From Palsa-147 sp036513895 (GTDB taxonomy: Bacteria; Acidobacteriota; Terriglobia; Acidiferrales; UBA7541): DNA of 64,000 nucleotides. Positions within the stretch are counted from its first letter, which is position 1. Every line of letters begins with the position of its first letter. The stretch covers positions 1 to 64,000 of the forward strand of contig DATBYF010000013.1 of assembly GCA_036513895.1 (NCBI GenBank), given 5' to 3'. Position numbers and translations under genes: made by a program. The notes below the pieces were generated by a model. The model ran no database searches. It was not told where the DNA came from and was given only the letters and a program-made list of their open reading frames with translations. Positions 16,477 to 26,781 of this stretch are shown piece by piece.

Positions 16477-17853
16477 ATGACGACTACGGGACTACAGACG
16501 GCGGCGCCGGTTCGGTCGCAGTTGCTGCGAATTTTGGGGGCGGGGTTTGGCGTGGCTGTTGTGCTTGGCGCCACGATCGGCGTAGGAATTCTGCGATTGC
16601 CGGGAACGGTGGCGGCGGCACTTGGAAATTATTGGGTCATCCTGCTGGCGTGGATCGTTGGCGGCGGGTACACGCTGCTGGGCGCGGTGTCGATGGCGGA
16701 GTTGGGAACGATGCTGCCGCAGGCGGGCGGATTTTATGTTTTCGCTAAGCGGGCATTCGGCGGCTTTGTGGGATTTGCGGTGGGATGGGGCGACTGGGTG
16801 AACAATTGCGCATCGCTCGCGTACGCATCGGCAGCCGCCGGGGAATACTCCGCGGCGCTTTTTCCCGGGCTCGCGGGGCATGAGAAGACGATCGCGATTG
16901 CGACGCTGGGATTGTTTGTGGTGCTGCACGCCGTAGGATTGCGATTGAGCAGCTTGGTGCAGAAATTTACAAGCGCGGCCACGGCGATGGCATTGATCGG
17001 GCTTGCAGTGGGATGCTTCTTTGCGGGAGGCGGCGCATCATCTCCGGGGACAGAGCGCGCGGGCTCAGCGCTCGATGTTTTGAATTATCATGGCAGTTGG
17101 CTGCTGCTCATCGCGCCGATTGTGATGGCTTTGCGGGCGATTGTGGTGGCATACGACGGCTGGTATCAGGCGATTTATTTTCTCGAAGAAGATGTGAATC
17201 CATCGCGGAATTTGCCGCGAGCGATGATTGGCGGCGTGCTCCTCATTATCGGGCTGTATCTCTTGGTGAATTTGGCGCTGCTTCACGTGCTGCCGGTGCC
17301 GGTGCTCGCGGCATCGAAGCTGCCGGCGGCGGTGGCAGCGCAAATCCTGCTTGGCGGCTGGAGTGGGAAGATCATCACGATTCTCTCGCTGCTTACGCTG
17401 CTGAGTCTGATCAACGCGGTACTGCTTGGCGCGACAAGAATTATTTTTGCGATCAGCAGGGACGGCTTGATCAGCAACATGGCGACGCGGGTGAACGCGG
17501 GCGGAACGCCGCAGGTTGCGCTGCTGCTATCGGCGGGGACGGCGATGATTCTTGTAGCGTCGGGGACGTTTGAGAGAATTATTTCGATTGCCGCGGTGGT
17601 GTTTGTTGCGAACTATTGCGCAACTTATTTCGCGGTGATATGGCTGCGGCGCCGCGAGCCTGATGCGCCGAGGCCGTTCCGGGCGTTGGGTTATCCGTGG
17701 AGCACGGGAATCGTGCTCGTGGGCTCGGCGCTTTTCTTGGCGGCGGCAATCTACAGCGCGCCGATGGATGCTGTGTTTGCGGCGGGACTTCTTGGGGTGT
17801 GCGCGCCGGTTTACGTTCTGATGAAAAAGCCGGCGGCGGTGGCGGCGAATTAA
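16477..17853 (+). CDS. APC-superfamily amino acid permease
   Basis: A 458-residue integral membrane transporter with about 12 hydrophobic segments. The first helix carries the APC signature (VVLGATIGVGILRLPGTVA), and TM2-3 has the family block LLGAVSMAELGTMLPQAGGF. The Tyr-rich loop (AYDGWYQAIYFLEED) is typical of APC members. It ends 14 nt before the DDAH gene, so the pair is probably an operon for uptake and use of arginine-like or methylated arginine compounds; the substrate is inferred. Confidence 0.88.
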   Translation: MTTTGLQTAAPVRSQLLRILGAGFGVAVVLGATIGVGILRLPGTVAAALGNYWVILLAWIVGGGYTLLGAVSMAELGTMLPQAGGFYVFAKRAFGGFVGFAVGWGDWVNNCASLAYASAAAGEYSAALFPGLAGHEKTIAIATLGLFVVLHAVGLRLSSLVQKFTSAATAMALIGLAVGCFFAGGGASSPGTERAGSALDVLNYHGSWLLLIAPIVMALRAIVVAYDGWYQAIYFLEEDVNPSRNLPRAMIGGVLLIIGLYLLVNLALLHVLPVPVLAASKLPAAVAAQILLGGWSGKIITILSLLTLLSLINAVLLGATRIIFAISRDGLISNMATRVNAGGTPQVALLLSAGTAMILVASGTFERIISIAAVVFVANYCATYFAVIWLRRREPDAPRPFRALGYPWSTGIVLVGSALFLAAAIYSAPMDAVFAAGLLGVCAPVYVLMKKPAAVAAN

Positions 17854-17867
17854 GTAGTTGGAGGGGA

Positions 17868-18641
17868 ATGTTGTTTACGCGTGCGATTGTGCGGAGGCCG
17901 GGCGAGAATTTCGCTGAGGGATTGACTTCATTTAAAGGCGAACCTCCCGATTACGTGAAAGCGATCGAGCAGCATGAAGCCTATTGCGCGGCGCTTGAGC
18001 AGTGCGGGCTGGAGGTCGTGCGCCTGGCTGCCGATCTCGCGCATCCGGATTCGACTTTCGTGGAAGACGTGGCCGTGCTCACGCGCGACACCGCGATATT
18101 GACGCGGCCGGGAGCGAAGAGCCGCGAAGGGGAAGTGGACGGGATTCGCGACGCGCTCGGAGAGTTTTTTCAGACGGTTCATGAAATTGAGGCGCCGGGA
18201 ACGCTTGATGGCGGCGACATTTGCGAAGCGGGGAAGCATTTTTTCATCGGTGTTTCGCGGCGGACGAATGAAGAGGGGGCGGGGCAGCTTGCGGCTTTTC
18301 TCGCGCATCAGGGCTTCACGACTTCGTTTGTGGATATGCGCGCAATGAAGAGCATTCTGCATTTGAAGAGCGGAATTGCGTGGGTGGGCGATGGGAAGCT
18401 CGTGGTGGTGGACGAGTTGGCGGGTCGCGAAGAGTTCCGCGAGTATGAATTGATTCGCGTGGCGGCCGTCGAAAGCTACGCGGCGAATTGCGTGCGTGTA
18501 AATGATTTCGTTCTGATTCCGGCGGGATTTCCGGTTATCGCGAACGATTTGATTGCCCGCGGATTCAAAGTGTTGGCGCTCGAAGTTTCGGAGTTTCAGA
18601 AGATGGACGGCGGGTTGAGTTGTTTGTCGCTGCGATTTTGA
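17868..18641 (+). CDS. Dimethylarginine dimethylaminohydrolase (DDAH) / amidinotransferase-fold enzyme
   Basis: A 257-residue enzyme that would hydrolyse methylated arginines to citrulline plus methylamine. The pentein-fold catalytic residues are visible: FVEDVAVL (Glu/Asp), GTLDGGD, the His in SILHLKSG, and the nucleophile Cys near the C-terminus in GGLSCLSL (C252). GAGGGG is 1-6 nt before the ATG at 17868. An upstream in-frame extension overlaps the permease gene and is rejected. Arginine deiminase is longer, so DDAH is the better fit. Confidence 0.88.
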   Translation: MLFTRAIVRRPGENFAEGLTSFKGEPPDYVKAIEQHEAYCAALEQCGLEVVRLAADLAHPDSTFVEDVAVLTRDTAILTRPGAKSREGEVDGIRDALGEFFQTVHEIEAPGTLDGGDICEAGKHFFIGVSRRTNEEGAGQLAAFLAHQGFTTSFVDMRAMKSILHLKSGIAWVGDGKLVVVDELAGREEFREYELIRVAAVESYAANCVRVNDFVLIPAGFPVIANDLIARGFKVLALEVSEFQKMDGGLSCLSLRF

Positions 18642-18647
18642 GAACGT

Positions 18648-19454
18648 TCAGAGAGCGCGTAAACAACCACAGATTCTTCGTCGGAACCTCGACGGGTAGG
18701 AACTTCTTCGTAATTCGGTGCGAGGTGGCGCCGTATTCTTGAGCTGGGCAGTGCTAACAACAACTGCCTGAAGGCTAAAAAAGGAAAATCCGGGGACAAA
18801 CTCCTGGACTGCCTCCAGAGGCAACTGCATGACGGGGCCGCCGACGGTGTTGTCCTTGTTATCTACGCCGTTGATGGTCACGTTGACGTTGCGGCCGCTC
18901 TGACCGTTTACCGAAAGAATCGCATAGCGGTTCTTGGTCGGATCATACGAATCTGTCGCCCTGACGCCGGGCGCAAGATACGCCAAGTTCGCCACGTCAC
19001 GGCCGAGCAACGGAAGTTCTTCCACCTCACTTGGAACGATGGTTTGGCTGACACCCGTCTTCACCTCGTCCACGAGTGGCGCCTCGCCGGTAACTTCGAT
19101 GACTACGCTGGTAGCGCCGGGCTTCAATTCTGCGTTAACGGTAGTGGTTTGACCGATGAAAATTTCGATGGTTTCCGTCACAGTGTCAAATCCGTTCATG
19201 GTGACAGTTACCGTGTAGGTGCTCACGGGCAGCAATTCAAATCGATAGTCGCCGTCGCTACTCGTGGTAGTTGTTCGAGTTGTATCCGTTGTCTTGCTCG
19301 TCGCTACAACCTTGGCGCCAGAGATTACCGCTCCCGACGTATCCTTGACCGTACCTTGGATCGTTCCGCTCGCGGTTGCCTGCGCGAAAACGTTGGTGCT
19401 GCCCAGGCTGAACAGAAACACTACGGCCGACAGCAAATACACAATTCTTTGCAT
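18648..19454 (-). pseudogene. Truncated CarboxypepD/TonB-dependent receptor (Oar-like) N-terminal fragment
   Basis: The first 220 residues match the acidobacterial Oar-like receptors: a signal peptide (MQRIVYLLSAVVFLFSLGS), a carboxypeptidase-regulatory Ig-like domain (GTIQGTVKDTSGAVISGAKV) and the start of the plug (VNGQSGRNVNVTINGVDN, LPLEAVQEF). Intact members exceed 1000 residues and continue into a beta-barrel. Here the frame leaves the family directly after QEF and ends with 48 unrelated residues, so more than 80% of the protein is missing. A ribosome site (AGGAG) precedes the ATG at 19454. It is convergent with the DDAH gene, 6 nt apart. Confidence 0.75.
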
Positions 19455-19953
19455 ATGTGTAGTTTCTCCTGATGTAACTAGCTTCTAGGATCCGAGGCCT
19501 GTTCAAACGAGGAAATGCGCTTATTTTCTCAGCGGCCCCAAATTGATCGGGAGATAGTCGGAGAGAGAAGTCAACAGGCGCAAATTACCCTCGTGAGTCC
19601 AGCACTTCTCAGCTGATTTTAGAAAAACTTCCTTAAGTACCCCCAGAGTCGCATTCAAATCCCAGGAACTGAAAGCGACTCCGTCTTCGATGGAAATCTT
19701 GAGGGCAATTTGCCTGCCAACGCACAACAAGTGCAAGTTACTTATAATGCGGCAAATATCTAAATGCGTGAGAATCAGTACTATGAAATTCAGGAGTTAG
19801 GCATCACAAACATACAGAAAGCAGTATGTCGGCGCCAAATTGTGAAAAATTCGATGTTACGCTGGAGGTCAGAACAGATCCTCACGAGCGCGTATGGAAA
19901 GCCGAGAAGGAAGGGGGACGGACTGTCCGTCCCCCTTGATTTATGAGATAGGG
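19455..19953. other. Intergenic stretch, no assured gene
   Basis: A 71-residue minus-strand frame at 19521-19736 (KISIEDGVAFSSWDLNA) has protein-like composition and might be a relic, but I recognise no family. The stretch also carries the hairpin at 19911-19937. Confidence 0.4.
19911..19937 (-). terminator. Strong hairpin downstream of the giant secreted protein gene
   Basis: AAGGGGGACGGA-CTG-TCCGTCCCCCTT, a perfect 12-bp stem with 3-nt loop, 17 nt past the stop of the minus-strand gene. It probably ends or protects that transcript; a U-tract is lacking. Confidence 0.6.
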
Positions 19954-22900
19954 CTAGGTGCCATTGCCCGAGAGAGAGATGGATTGCGGACTGTTTTTGG
20001 CGTTGTCGGTGATTTTCAAGCTGCCGGATTTCGAGCCACGTGATGTCGGTGTGAAGGTCACGCTGATCGCGCAATGATTTCCCGGCGTAAGTGTGGTGCT
20101 GCTGGTGCAACCGCCGGGAACGATTGCGAAATTGCCGGTGATGGAAAGGCCCGAAAGATTCAGCGACGTCGTTCCCGAGTTGGTCAGCGTTACTGTTTTC
20201 GCCGCGCTCTTGGTCCCCGTCTTCTGATTCCCGAAATTCAAACTGCTCGGTGACAAAGTCGCTTGCGGATTGATGACCGTTGCCGTCATCGGAACCGTTT
20301 GCGGGCTACCCGCCGCGTTGTCGGCAATGAGCAGATTCGCGGCGTGCGTCTTGGTGACGTTGGAATCAGCCGTGAAGCTCATGATGATGGTGCAGCTCTT
20401 TCCGGCATTGAGGGTCTTGGGGCAAAGTTCGATGCCGAGGAAGCCCGTTGAGTCGTCGCCCGAAATCGCCATCACGCTGAAGTTAGTGAAGGTGACCATC
20501 GAGCTGCCGGTATTGGTTATCGTGGTGGCCTGCAGAGCTGTGCTGCCGACGTAGACCGTGCCGAAGTTGAGAGAGCTGGGCGAGAACTTCAGCGTTGAAC
20601 CTGCGGCGTTGACGGTTTGCGGAGTTCCGGCAGATGTGCTGCTGCCGCTGTAATTCGTGTCGCCAGCGTAGGAGGCCGTGAGTGTCCAAGAGCCTGCCGT
20701 CGACAACGTCACCGAGCAACCTCCCGCGCCAGAACTGAGCGTTGCCGTGCACGTTACCGTGGTTGAGGAGAGCTTTGCTGTGACGATGACGGAACCTGAC
20801 GGCGAAATGCCGCTGCCGGTTGCCTTGACGCCGACGCTAACGGGTGCGCCGACGGTTGAAGGATTCGGCGAGTTCGAAGTGATCGTCGTCGTGCTTGTGG
20901 CTTTGCTCACAGTCAGAGTCGAACTGGTGTTGTTGGTGACGCTGGAGAAATTGCCATCACTCGTGTAGCTGTACGTGATGGGGTACGGCGTGGAGGAAGC
21001 AGGGATTGTTGCCGTCGGGAACGCGACGGAGAATGCGCCGCTCGTACCGGTGATCGTGGCGGGTTCGGTTGTCGATCCAATTGTCACCATCACGCTTTCG
21101 CCTGCGGGCGGATGGGACGAGCCGGCAGAGATTGTGCCAGAGATGGTTAGTGTGCTTTGCCCATAGGTAATGTTGTAGGAGGCAAGGTTGCTGAACGCAG
21201 AGGTGAGGGCTTGTACGGTAACCGTGGCGACGGTGAGAGTCTGCTGAGTGCCGATGGTAAACGTCGTGACGTTGGAATAAACGCCCGCGGCGGCGTTCGA
21301 GCCGGTCACTGTGAATATTGCCTTTGCCGAAGGCGCGAGAGAGAAGCCACTCGGTAGCGATGAGCAACTCAGCACCTGAGGGCTCGATCCGGATATCGTG
21401 CAGCCGGAAATCGACGAGCTGCCTAAAGTCCAAGTCGCACCGGCGGGCAGGGGGTCATAGAGCGTGATGCCGCTCGCGGTGGTGGCGCCGTTGTTGGTCA
21501 AGGTGACTGTGAAGCCAATGCCGGTGCCATAGGATGCGGTTCCGTTCGCCGGCGTGGTCGTGCTTAAGCCATTCAGGAGCGGAAGGGTCGGGTTCACCGG
21601 CGTGCTGGTTGGCGGCCATGCTACGACGACATCGTTGAACTGCTTCGTGGAACCGCCGATGCCGGAATCAACTGGCTCGGCAGCGTTGTAGAAGGTGGTG
21701 ATATTGAATTCGAATTGGCAATAATACGTCGTGGGGTCGTTGACATTGCCGTTGATAAGCATTACCGAGCTGCAACTGGTGCCGACTGCTGAGCTCGGCG
21801 TTGGCGCAGAGTCCGGATCGTCATAAAGCTGAGGTGTGCTGAGAAGCCAGTAGGGGCCCGGCGACGTCGCCGTCGCCGCGTCGTCGTTCCAAGTGGTCGT
21901 CCAATTCACCGGCCCGACGTATGAGGTAGTAGGCGGTTCTTCGCCCGGTGTGCTGCCGTACACCAAGTAGTGGACGCAGTTGCCGTTGGCGATGGGGACG
22001 CAGCGCGGAACTATGGCGCCGCCAGTGAGCGTGTCAGTGCCGTAATTGAAGAAGTTTAGGAAGCGGCAATCGAAATCGTTTTGAACGGAAGCAGGGGTCG
22101 TATCCGTGTTCGATTCGCAGATGCCGTCTGCGAGCGAAGGCGGCACTTCGGTGGCAACTACATTCACAGTGAATTGCGAGCTGACTGACTGAACGCCTAA
22201 GTTCACGGCATACGCGAAGGGAGCAGTACAAGGATTGCTCGGAGTGGGATTTGGATTGCCAGGGCAATTGTATGTGGCTTGCATGGATTCGGGGCCCGAG
22301 CTGGTAACGAATGTCAAAGGCACCGGTGTGGGGGTGGGAACGAAATCGGCCGTGACGTTCATATTGGAAGTCATCGGGACGGTGCAAGTGGTGCTCGTAG
22401 CGGGAGTGGTGGCGCATGCGCCGCCCCAGGCGATGAACGATGTGCCCGGTTGCGGTATTTCCGTCAGAGTGACCGTCGGAGTGCTGTACGTATTGGAGCA
22501 TGGCGGGTAGACAGTGCCTCCGGTCTCAGTGCAGTCGAGAGCAGTGGTGCCATCGGTAACGGCGCCGGTTCCCGTGCCGTATTCCGTGACAGTGAGCGTG
22601 TACGAAGAAGCTACGAGGGAATTGAATGTAGCGGTGACGACCTGAAATGAATCGCCAGTCTGCAAGACGCAAGGGTTCGCCGTTCCGGTACACGTATTTC
22701 CGGGAACGTTGTACTCGTTAGACCAACCCGCAAATGTCGATCCGGCCGCGGGCGCTGCCATGATCGTCACCGGAACACCATCAAACGGCGCGCTGCAGCT
22801 ACTGGTGCAGGAAAGGCCGGTCGGACTCGTCGAGGTCACCTGTCCAGTTCCCGAGCCCGCAAATGTGACTGAGACCGAAGACGGAATTACCTCCCACGTC

Positions 22901-25900
22901 TGAGAGATAGGCGCGCTAACGTTCCCTTGGTTATCGACGGCTTCGACGGCGAAGGTGTAATACATGTTTTCACTCAGGTTTGATTCGCTAACCGACTGTG
23001 AGCATGGCAAGTAATTCGGAGAAATTGTCATCCCCGTAGTGAACGAGCACAGGTACGAAGTGACGCTGCCATCAGAGTCGCTAAATGAAAATAGGGAATT
23101 TTGGATATAACTCGGGTTCGCTGCGCCTTCGCCAAACACCGGGGGGGTAACACCGCTGGTGCCAGCCGTTCCGGTGAAACCGATGGATTGCATGCTGCCG
23201 GAGACGCCCAACGAATCGTCGGTCCATGTGAGCGTCGCCGTGAGGGTGCCGCTATCACTCGGATTCGGATTGAAGGTGACGTAAATCTCGCAGTAGGTGT
23301 TCGGCGCAAGCGTCCCGGATGTAGAGCAAGTGCTCTGATCTTGATCGACAACGAACTCTGACGCGCCGTTGATCGTATATGAATAGGTCATTGGCGCGCC
23401 GCCGTTGTTGATCAAAATCGGGTTGGGGCTAGAGCTAACGCCACCGGGAGGCACGGTGCCGAAATTGAGAGGATAAGCGTTGATGGTTGCGATGGGCGGC
23501 GCGACGAGGAAGCCGTAGGAAGCAATCGTGCCGACGAACGGGCTGTCCTCGTCTGACACCGGGCCGGAGTTCGCTGCGATGCCATGTCTGCTGTCCGTGG
23601 CATAGGCGTATAAGATGTGGAAGCCCGGAGTGAGATCAGACGCTGTCCCGGTAAAATACTGGCTATTCTCGTCCGGTACGATGGTCGCTGGAATCCATGC
23701 CCCTTGCTGCGAGTCAACCTGGAAGTAAATACCCGTCGCGGGGGTGGTGTTGAAAGTGAACGAGGGCGAGATTACGTTTGTCGTGTTGTTTGTGAGCGGA
23801 GTAATCGTTGTGGTAAGCGTATTGGACTGAACGGGGTTTTCGGTGTACACCGAAACGGCTCCCGGATTCCCGCCCTGGTACGCGAGGGAGTAAATATTCC
23901 CCGTGACGGGATCGGCGGCAATTTCGTTTTGGAGGTTGTTAACGGAACCTCCGACGGGCAATGTGCGGATCAATGTATTTGTCGCGCCGTCGAAAACCAC
24001 GACCTGCGGCCCTGGTTCATTATCATCGCCAGCACAAAGCACGTAGATCTTGTTGGAAGCGACGTTGACCGCCAGTGAGGCAGGACTATAGCAGCCGTTA
24101 TTACCGAGATTGATCGTCGTGACTGAGTTGTTGTTTGACGCGCCGACCACGTACAGGTAGGCGATGCTTTCGATGGGCTCGTCGGTAACGTAAATCGTAT
24201 TCGTGACGGAGTTCACCACGACGGCGGTCGGAGCACTGCTGCTGTTCGTCAGCGAGATCGTTGTGGGCGTACCGGGGGTGAAGCTATCCGCGCCCTGAAT
24301 TGCGTCCAATGTGCCCGATGAACCGCCGCAGGCGACGTATATGGTATTCGTCACCGTGTTGACATCGGCTGAGGTCGGGCTGCTGCAAACAGGGAACGCC
24401 CCTCCTCCGTGACTATCCGAAATTTGCAGCGCACTGGTGTCGGAAAATACGGCGTAGTTGTACCCTTGAGCCGGGTTCGTTCCGATGGCGATTGGAGTTG
24501 AGCCCCCGGAGAAACTGCCTGCGGAGACGGTTTGAGAGTTTTGACCGCCTGCGAATGAATAGCCGACGCCCTGGCCGGTACTCGCGCCGTAGACCTGATT
24601 GAGAACAGGATTGAATGCGAGCAAATTGGGTGTAAACGATAGGTTATCGTTGCTCCCATTCTGAAGCGTTATCGTGGATGGAGTAGAGGATAGCGACGCC
24701 CCGTTAATCACACTCACGGAACTGCCGTTGAAATTCGAAACGTAAACTAGGTTATTAATGGGATCGACGACGAGCGCGTTCGGATTTGCGCCGACAGTTA
24801 TTGGAGAAGCCGGGTCGAGCGTGTTTGTAGACCCGTCGATGACTGAAACCGTGCTGGAGCCGTTGTCCGCGACAAAAATCGTGTTCGTAACTGGGTTGAC
24901 TGCGACGGCCCAGGGTTGAGATTGCGGGTATGCTGGGGTTGCGACCTGGTAGGTCGCGCCGTCGATGACAGAAATTGCGGATGTTCCGGAGCCATTCGTA
25001 ATCGCGTAGGCTTTGTGAGTGACGGGGTTAACGGCAATCTGCTCCAGGTTGGCGCTGGCTTGCGCCGTCAAGACGTCAGGAGTTGCGCTCAAATTGGAGC
25101 CGTTGATTACGGCGACGGTTCCCTGAGATCCATTGGCGAGATACGCTTGATCCGTCGATGTATCAACGGCGATTGAAACGAAGCCGGAGGTTCCGGATGA
25201 TGTATTTACGTCCGTGGCAGGAGTCGTGGTGCCGCTGATGACGGAGGCGTAGTCGCTTCCCGAGTTGGCGACGAAGACTTGATTGGTTTCCGGATTTACG
25301 GCGAGCCCGGCAGGACCCATCATTTCCGGGCTGGTCACCGTCGCAGTCACCGTGTTCGACGAGCCATCAATTACCGAGACGCTGTTCGACCCGCTGTTAG
25401 CGACGTAAATCAAATTCGTGACTGGGTTGATGACGACGGCTACCGGTGAATTGCCGACCCCAATATTGGCCACAACTGAGTTGCTACTTCCACTGATTAC
25501 TCCGATCTGATTCGGTATACAACCCGATGTGCAGCCGGCATTCGAGTCGTTCTCCGCCACGTAGATCATGTTCGTTACTGGATTTACGGCCACGGACAAC
25601 GGAAAGTTGGGAACGCCTGCGGTCGAACCCAACGAAACTGTTGTCACTTCTGTGTTGGTATTTCCATCGATGACAACCACGTACGCGTTGCCGTCGTCGC
25701 AAACGTAAATCATGTTTGTGGCGGGGTTGATGGCGATGGAGAATAGATTACCGGCGCCCGGGGAAATTGTGGCGGCGTATGTCGCGGGAGAGGTGGCGGT
25801 AGCGCCAGTAAAGGCATATATCTTGCTGGCAGAGCGATCGACGACGTACACCATGTTCGTGACGGAGTTCACGGCGACCGCCCAGTTACCCAGCCCGCCG

Positions 25901-26232
25901 TAGGTGTTCGAAGGCGACGATATCGCGTTCGTTGCGCCGTCGATGACGGTCAAAGTCCCCTCGCTGTCCGCGAGATAAATCTTGTTGGTGACTGGATTGA
26001 TTGCGACGCCGTGCGAATCGTTCGCATCGGACAGCGTCGCCGTTATCACCTGAGCATGCGCGGGCGCGACGACGAATAGCATCGCGGACGCAACCGCGAA
26101 TAACGCGACCAATCCTGCTCGCAGGATTCTTTGTCGCAACGCGCTGCGCGGCGCGGTCGCGGTCTCGATTGCGAGCTCGCACGCTACCATTTCATACGCG
26201 GCAATCCTTGGCATTCCCGGCGTGGAAGTCAT
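19954..26232 (-). CDS. Giant secreted YVTN beta-propeller / Ig-like repeat protein
   Basis: A 2092-residue exported protein. A signal segment (LRAGLVALFAVASAMLFVVA) follows a 30-residue N-region. Residues of about 60-830 form many 40-50-residue YVTN/NHL-like blades, each with 'VAVNPVTNMIYVA' and 'VSVIDGSTNTV' elements. The second half holds Ig-like and choice-of-anchor modules: ASPM-SPD-2-Hydin-like LNFGTVPPGG and LNFGNQKTGTKSAAKTVTLTN, divergent-repeat GSGTGQVTSTSPTGLSC, and DUF11-like GITLYDPLPAGATW. Such proteins are thought to sit at the surface or be released; function unknown. The ATG at 26232 follows GGAGGA and is preferred to a TTG at 26247. Confidence 0.85.
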   Translation of the reverse strand: MTSTPGMPRIAAYEMVACELAIETATAPRSALRQRILRAGLVALFAVASAMLFVVAPAHAQVITATLSDANDSHGVAINPVTNKIYLADSEGTLTVIDGATNAISSPSNTYGGLGNWAVAVNSVTNMVYVVDRSASKIYAFTGATATSPATYAATISPGAGNLFSIAINPATNMIYVCDDGNAYVVVIDGNTNTEVTTVSLGSTAGVPNFPLSVAVNPVTNMIYVAENDSNAGCTSGCIPNQIGVISGSSNSVVANIGVGNSPVAVVINPVTNLIYVANSGSNSVSVIDGSSNTVTATVTSPEMMGPAGLAVNPETNQVFVANSGSDYASVISGTTTPATDVNTSSGTSGFVSIAVDTSTDQAYLANGSQGTVAVINGSNLSATPDVLTAQASANLEQIAVNPVTHKAYAITNGSGTSAISVIDGATYQVATPAYPQSQPWAVAVNPVTNTIFVADNGSSTVSVIDGSTNTLDPASPITVGANPNALVVDPINNLVYVSNFNGSSVSVINGASLSSTPSTITLQNGSNDNLSFTPNLLAFNPVLNQVYGASTGQGVGYSFAGGQNSQTVSAGSFSGGSTPIAIGTNPAQGYNYAVFSDTSALQISDSHGGGAFPVCSSPTSADVNTVTNTIYVACGGSSGTLDAIQGADSFTPGTPTTISLTNSSSAPTAVVVNSVTNTIYVTDEPIESIAYLYVVGASNNNSVTTINLGNNGCYSPASLAVNVASNKIYVLCAGDDNEPGPQVVVFDGATNTLIRTLPVGGSVNNLQNEIAADPVTGNIYSLAYQGGNPGAVSVYTENPVQSNTLTTTITPLTNNTTNVISPSFTFNTTPATGIYFQVDSQQGAWIPATIVPDENSQYFTGTASDLTPGFHILYAYATDSRHGIAANSGPVSDEDSPFVGTIASYGFLVAPPIATINAYPLNFGTVPPGGVSSSPNPILINNGGAPMTYSYTINGASEFVVDQDQSTCSTSGTLAPNTYCEIYVTFNPNPSDSGTLTATLTWTDDSLGVSGSMQSIGFTGTAGTSGVTPPVFGEGAANPSYIQNSLFSFSDSDGSVTSYLCSFTTGMTISPNYLPCSQSVSESNLSENMYYTFAVEAVDNQGNVSAPISQTWEVIPSSVSVTFAGSGTGQVTSTSPTGLSCTSSCSAPFDGVPVTIMAAPAAGSTFAGWSNEYNVPGNTCTGTANPCVLQTGDSFQVVTATFNSLVASSYTLTVTEYGTGTGAVTDGTTALDCTETGGTVYPPCSNTYSTPTVTLTEIPQPGTSFIAWGGACATTPATSTTCTVPMTSNMNVTADFVPTPTPVPLTFVTSSGPESMQATYNCPGNPNPTPSNPCTAPFAYAVNLGVQSVSSQFTVNVVATEVPPSLADGICESNTDTTPASVQNDFDCRFLNFFNYGTDTLTGGAIVPRCVPIANGNCVHYLVYGSTPGEEPPTTSYVGPVNWTTTWNDDAATATSPGPYWLLSTPQLYDDPDSAPTPSSAVGTSCSSVMLINGNVNDPTTYYCQFEFNITTFYNAAEPVDSGIGGSTKQFNDVVVAWPPTSTPVNPTLPLLNGLSTTTPANGTASYGTGIGFTVTLTNNGATTASGITLYDPLPAGATWTLGSSSISGCTISGSSPQVLSCSSLPSGFSLAPSAKAIFTVTGSNAAAGVYSNVTTFTIGTQQTLTVATVTVQALTSAFSNLASYNITYGQSTLTISGTISAGSSHPPAGESVMVTIGSTTEPATITGTSGAFSVAFPTATIPASSTPYPITYSYTSDGNFSSVTNNTSSTLTVSKATSTTTITSNSPNPSTVGAPVSVGVKATGSGISPSGSVIVTAKLSSTTVTCTATLSSGAGGCSVTLSTAGSWTLTASYAGDTNYSGSSTSAGTPQTVNAAGSTLKFSPSSLNFGTVYVGSTALQATTITNTGSSMVTFTNFSVMAISGDDSTGFLGIELCPKTLNAGKSCTIIMSFTADSNVTKTHAANLLIADNAAGSPQTVPMTATVINPQATLSPSSLNFGNQKTGTKSAAKTVTLTNSGTTSLNLSGLSITGNFAIVPGGCTSSTTLTPGNHCAISVTFTPTSRGSKSGSLKITDNAKNSPQSISLSGNGT

Positions 26233-26781
26233 TCTTCCTCCGAACAAGATTTACATCGCGCCGGCGGGGCAAACTCGCGGCCCGACTTCGTGCACAAGTT
26301 GTTGTGACTACGGGATAAACTGTGGTGCAAACGAGCCAGTTAGTAACGTCGACCGGGCGCCTTGGCGAGTGCCGGGTTCTGAGGTATTGGCCCGGGAAGA
26401 GCTTAAACGTGACACTCTCAACTGCCAAGAGAAATTTGAAATAAATCCCCGATAGCCCGGAGAAATCTGAAGTGCCCTATACCTTTCGTGATCGGCCCTG
26501 GCATGTCTTGTACGAGAAAAAGGGAATCGCGCCGGCGGAAGAGATGCACGTTCGGCTCCAAATTTATACCTGTGACAGAAAGGCAGTTGCGGGCTTCAGT
26601 CGTGATTTATTGCAAGGATTTGCATAGTTCGGGAGTTTTGAATCCCGGCGAAAGTGTGAAGTAATCTGGCCTAACTAAGCGAGGGTTGGTGCGAAGCACT
26701 GGCGGCGCAAAGCCGCTTGATTTCGCTGTACGGAAGTCGTAGTGTTCTTATGATTTAGCTCCTCAGCAACGGCGCAAAAAC
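26233..26781. other. Intergenic stretch between divergent genes
   Basis: About 550 bp without a supported gene or clear repeat. It must hold the promoters of the giant secreted protein (minus) and the zinc-ribbon kinase (plus). Confidence 0.4.

Noticed and set aside
17013..17573. 186-codon frame inside the permease gene
   Set aside because: Shifted-frame shadow of the permease, with Arg/Gly/Ser-rich composition.
19954..26232. Periodic DNA resembling a repeat array or CRISPR
   Set aside because: The periodicity is codon-level, from propeller blades and Ig modules; units differ in length and lack identical repeats with unique spacers. No CRISPR array is seen in the window.
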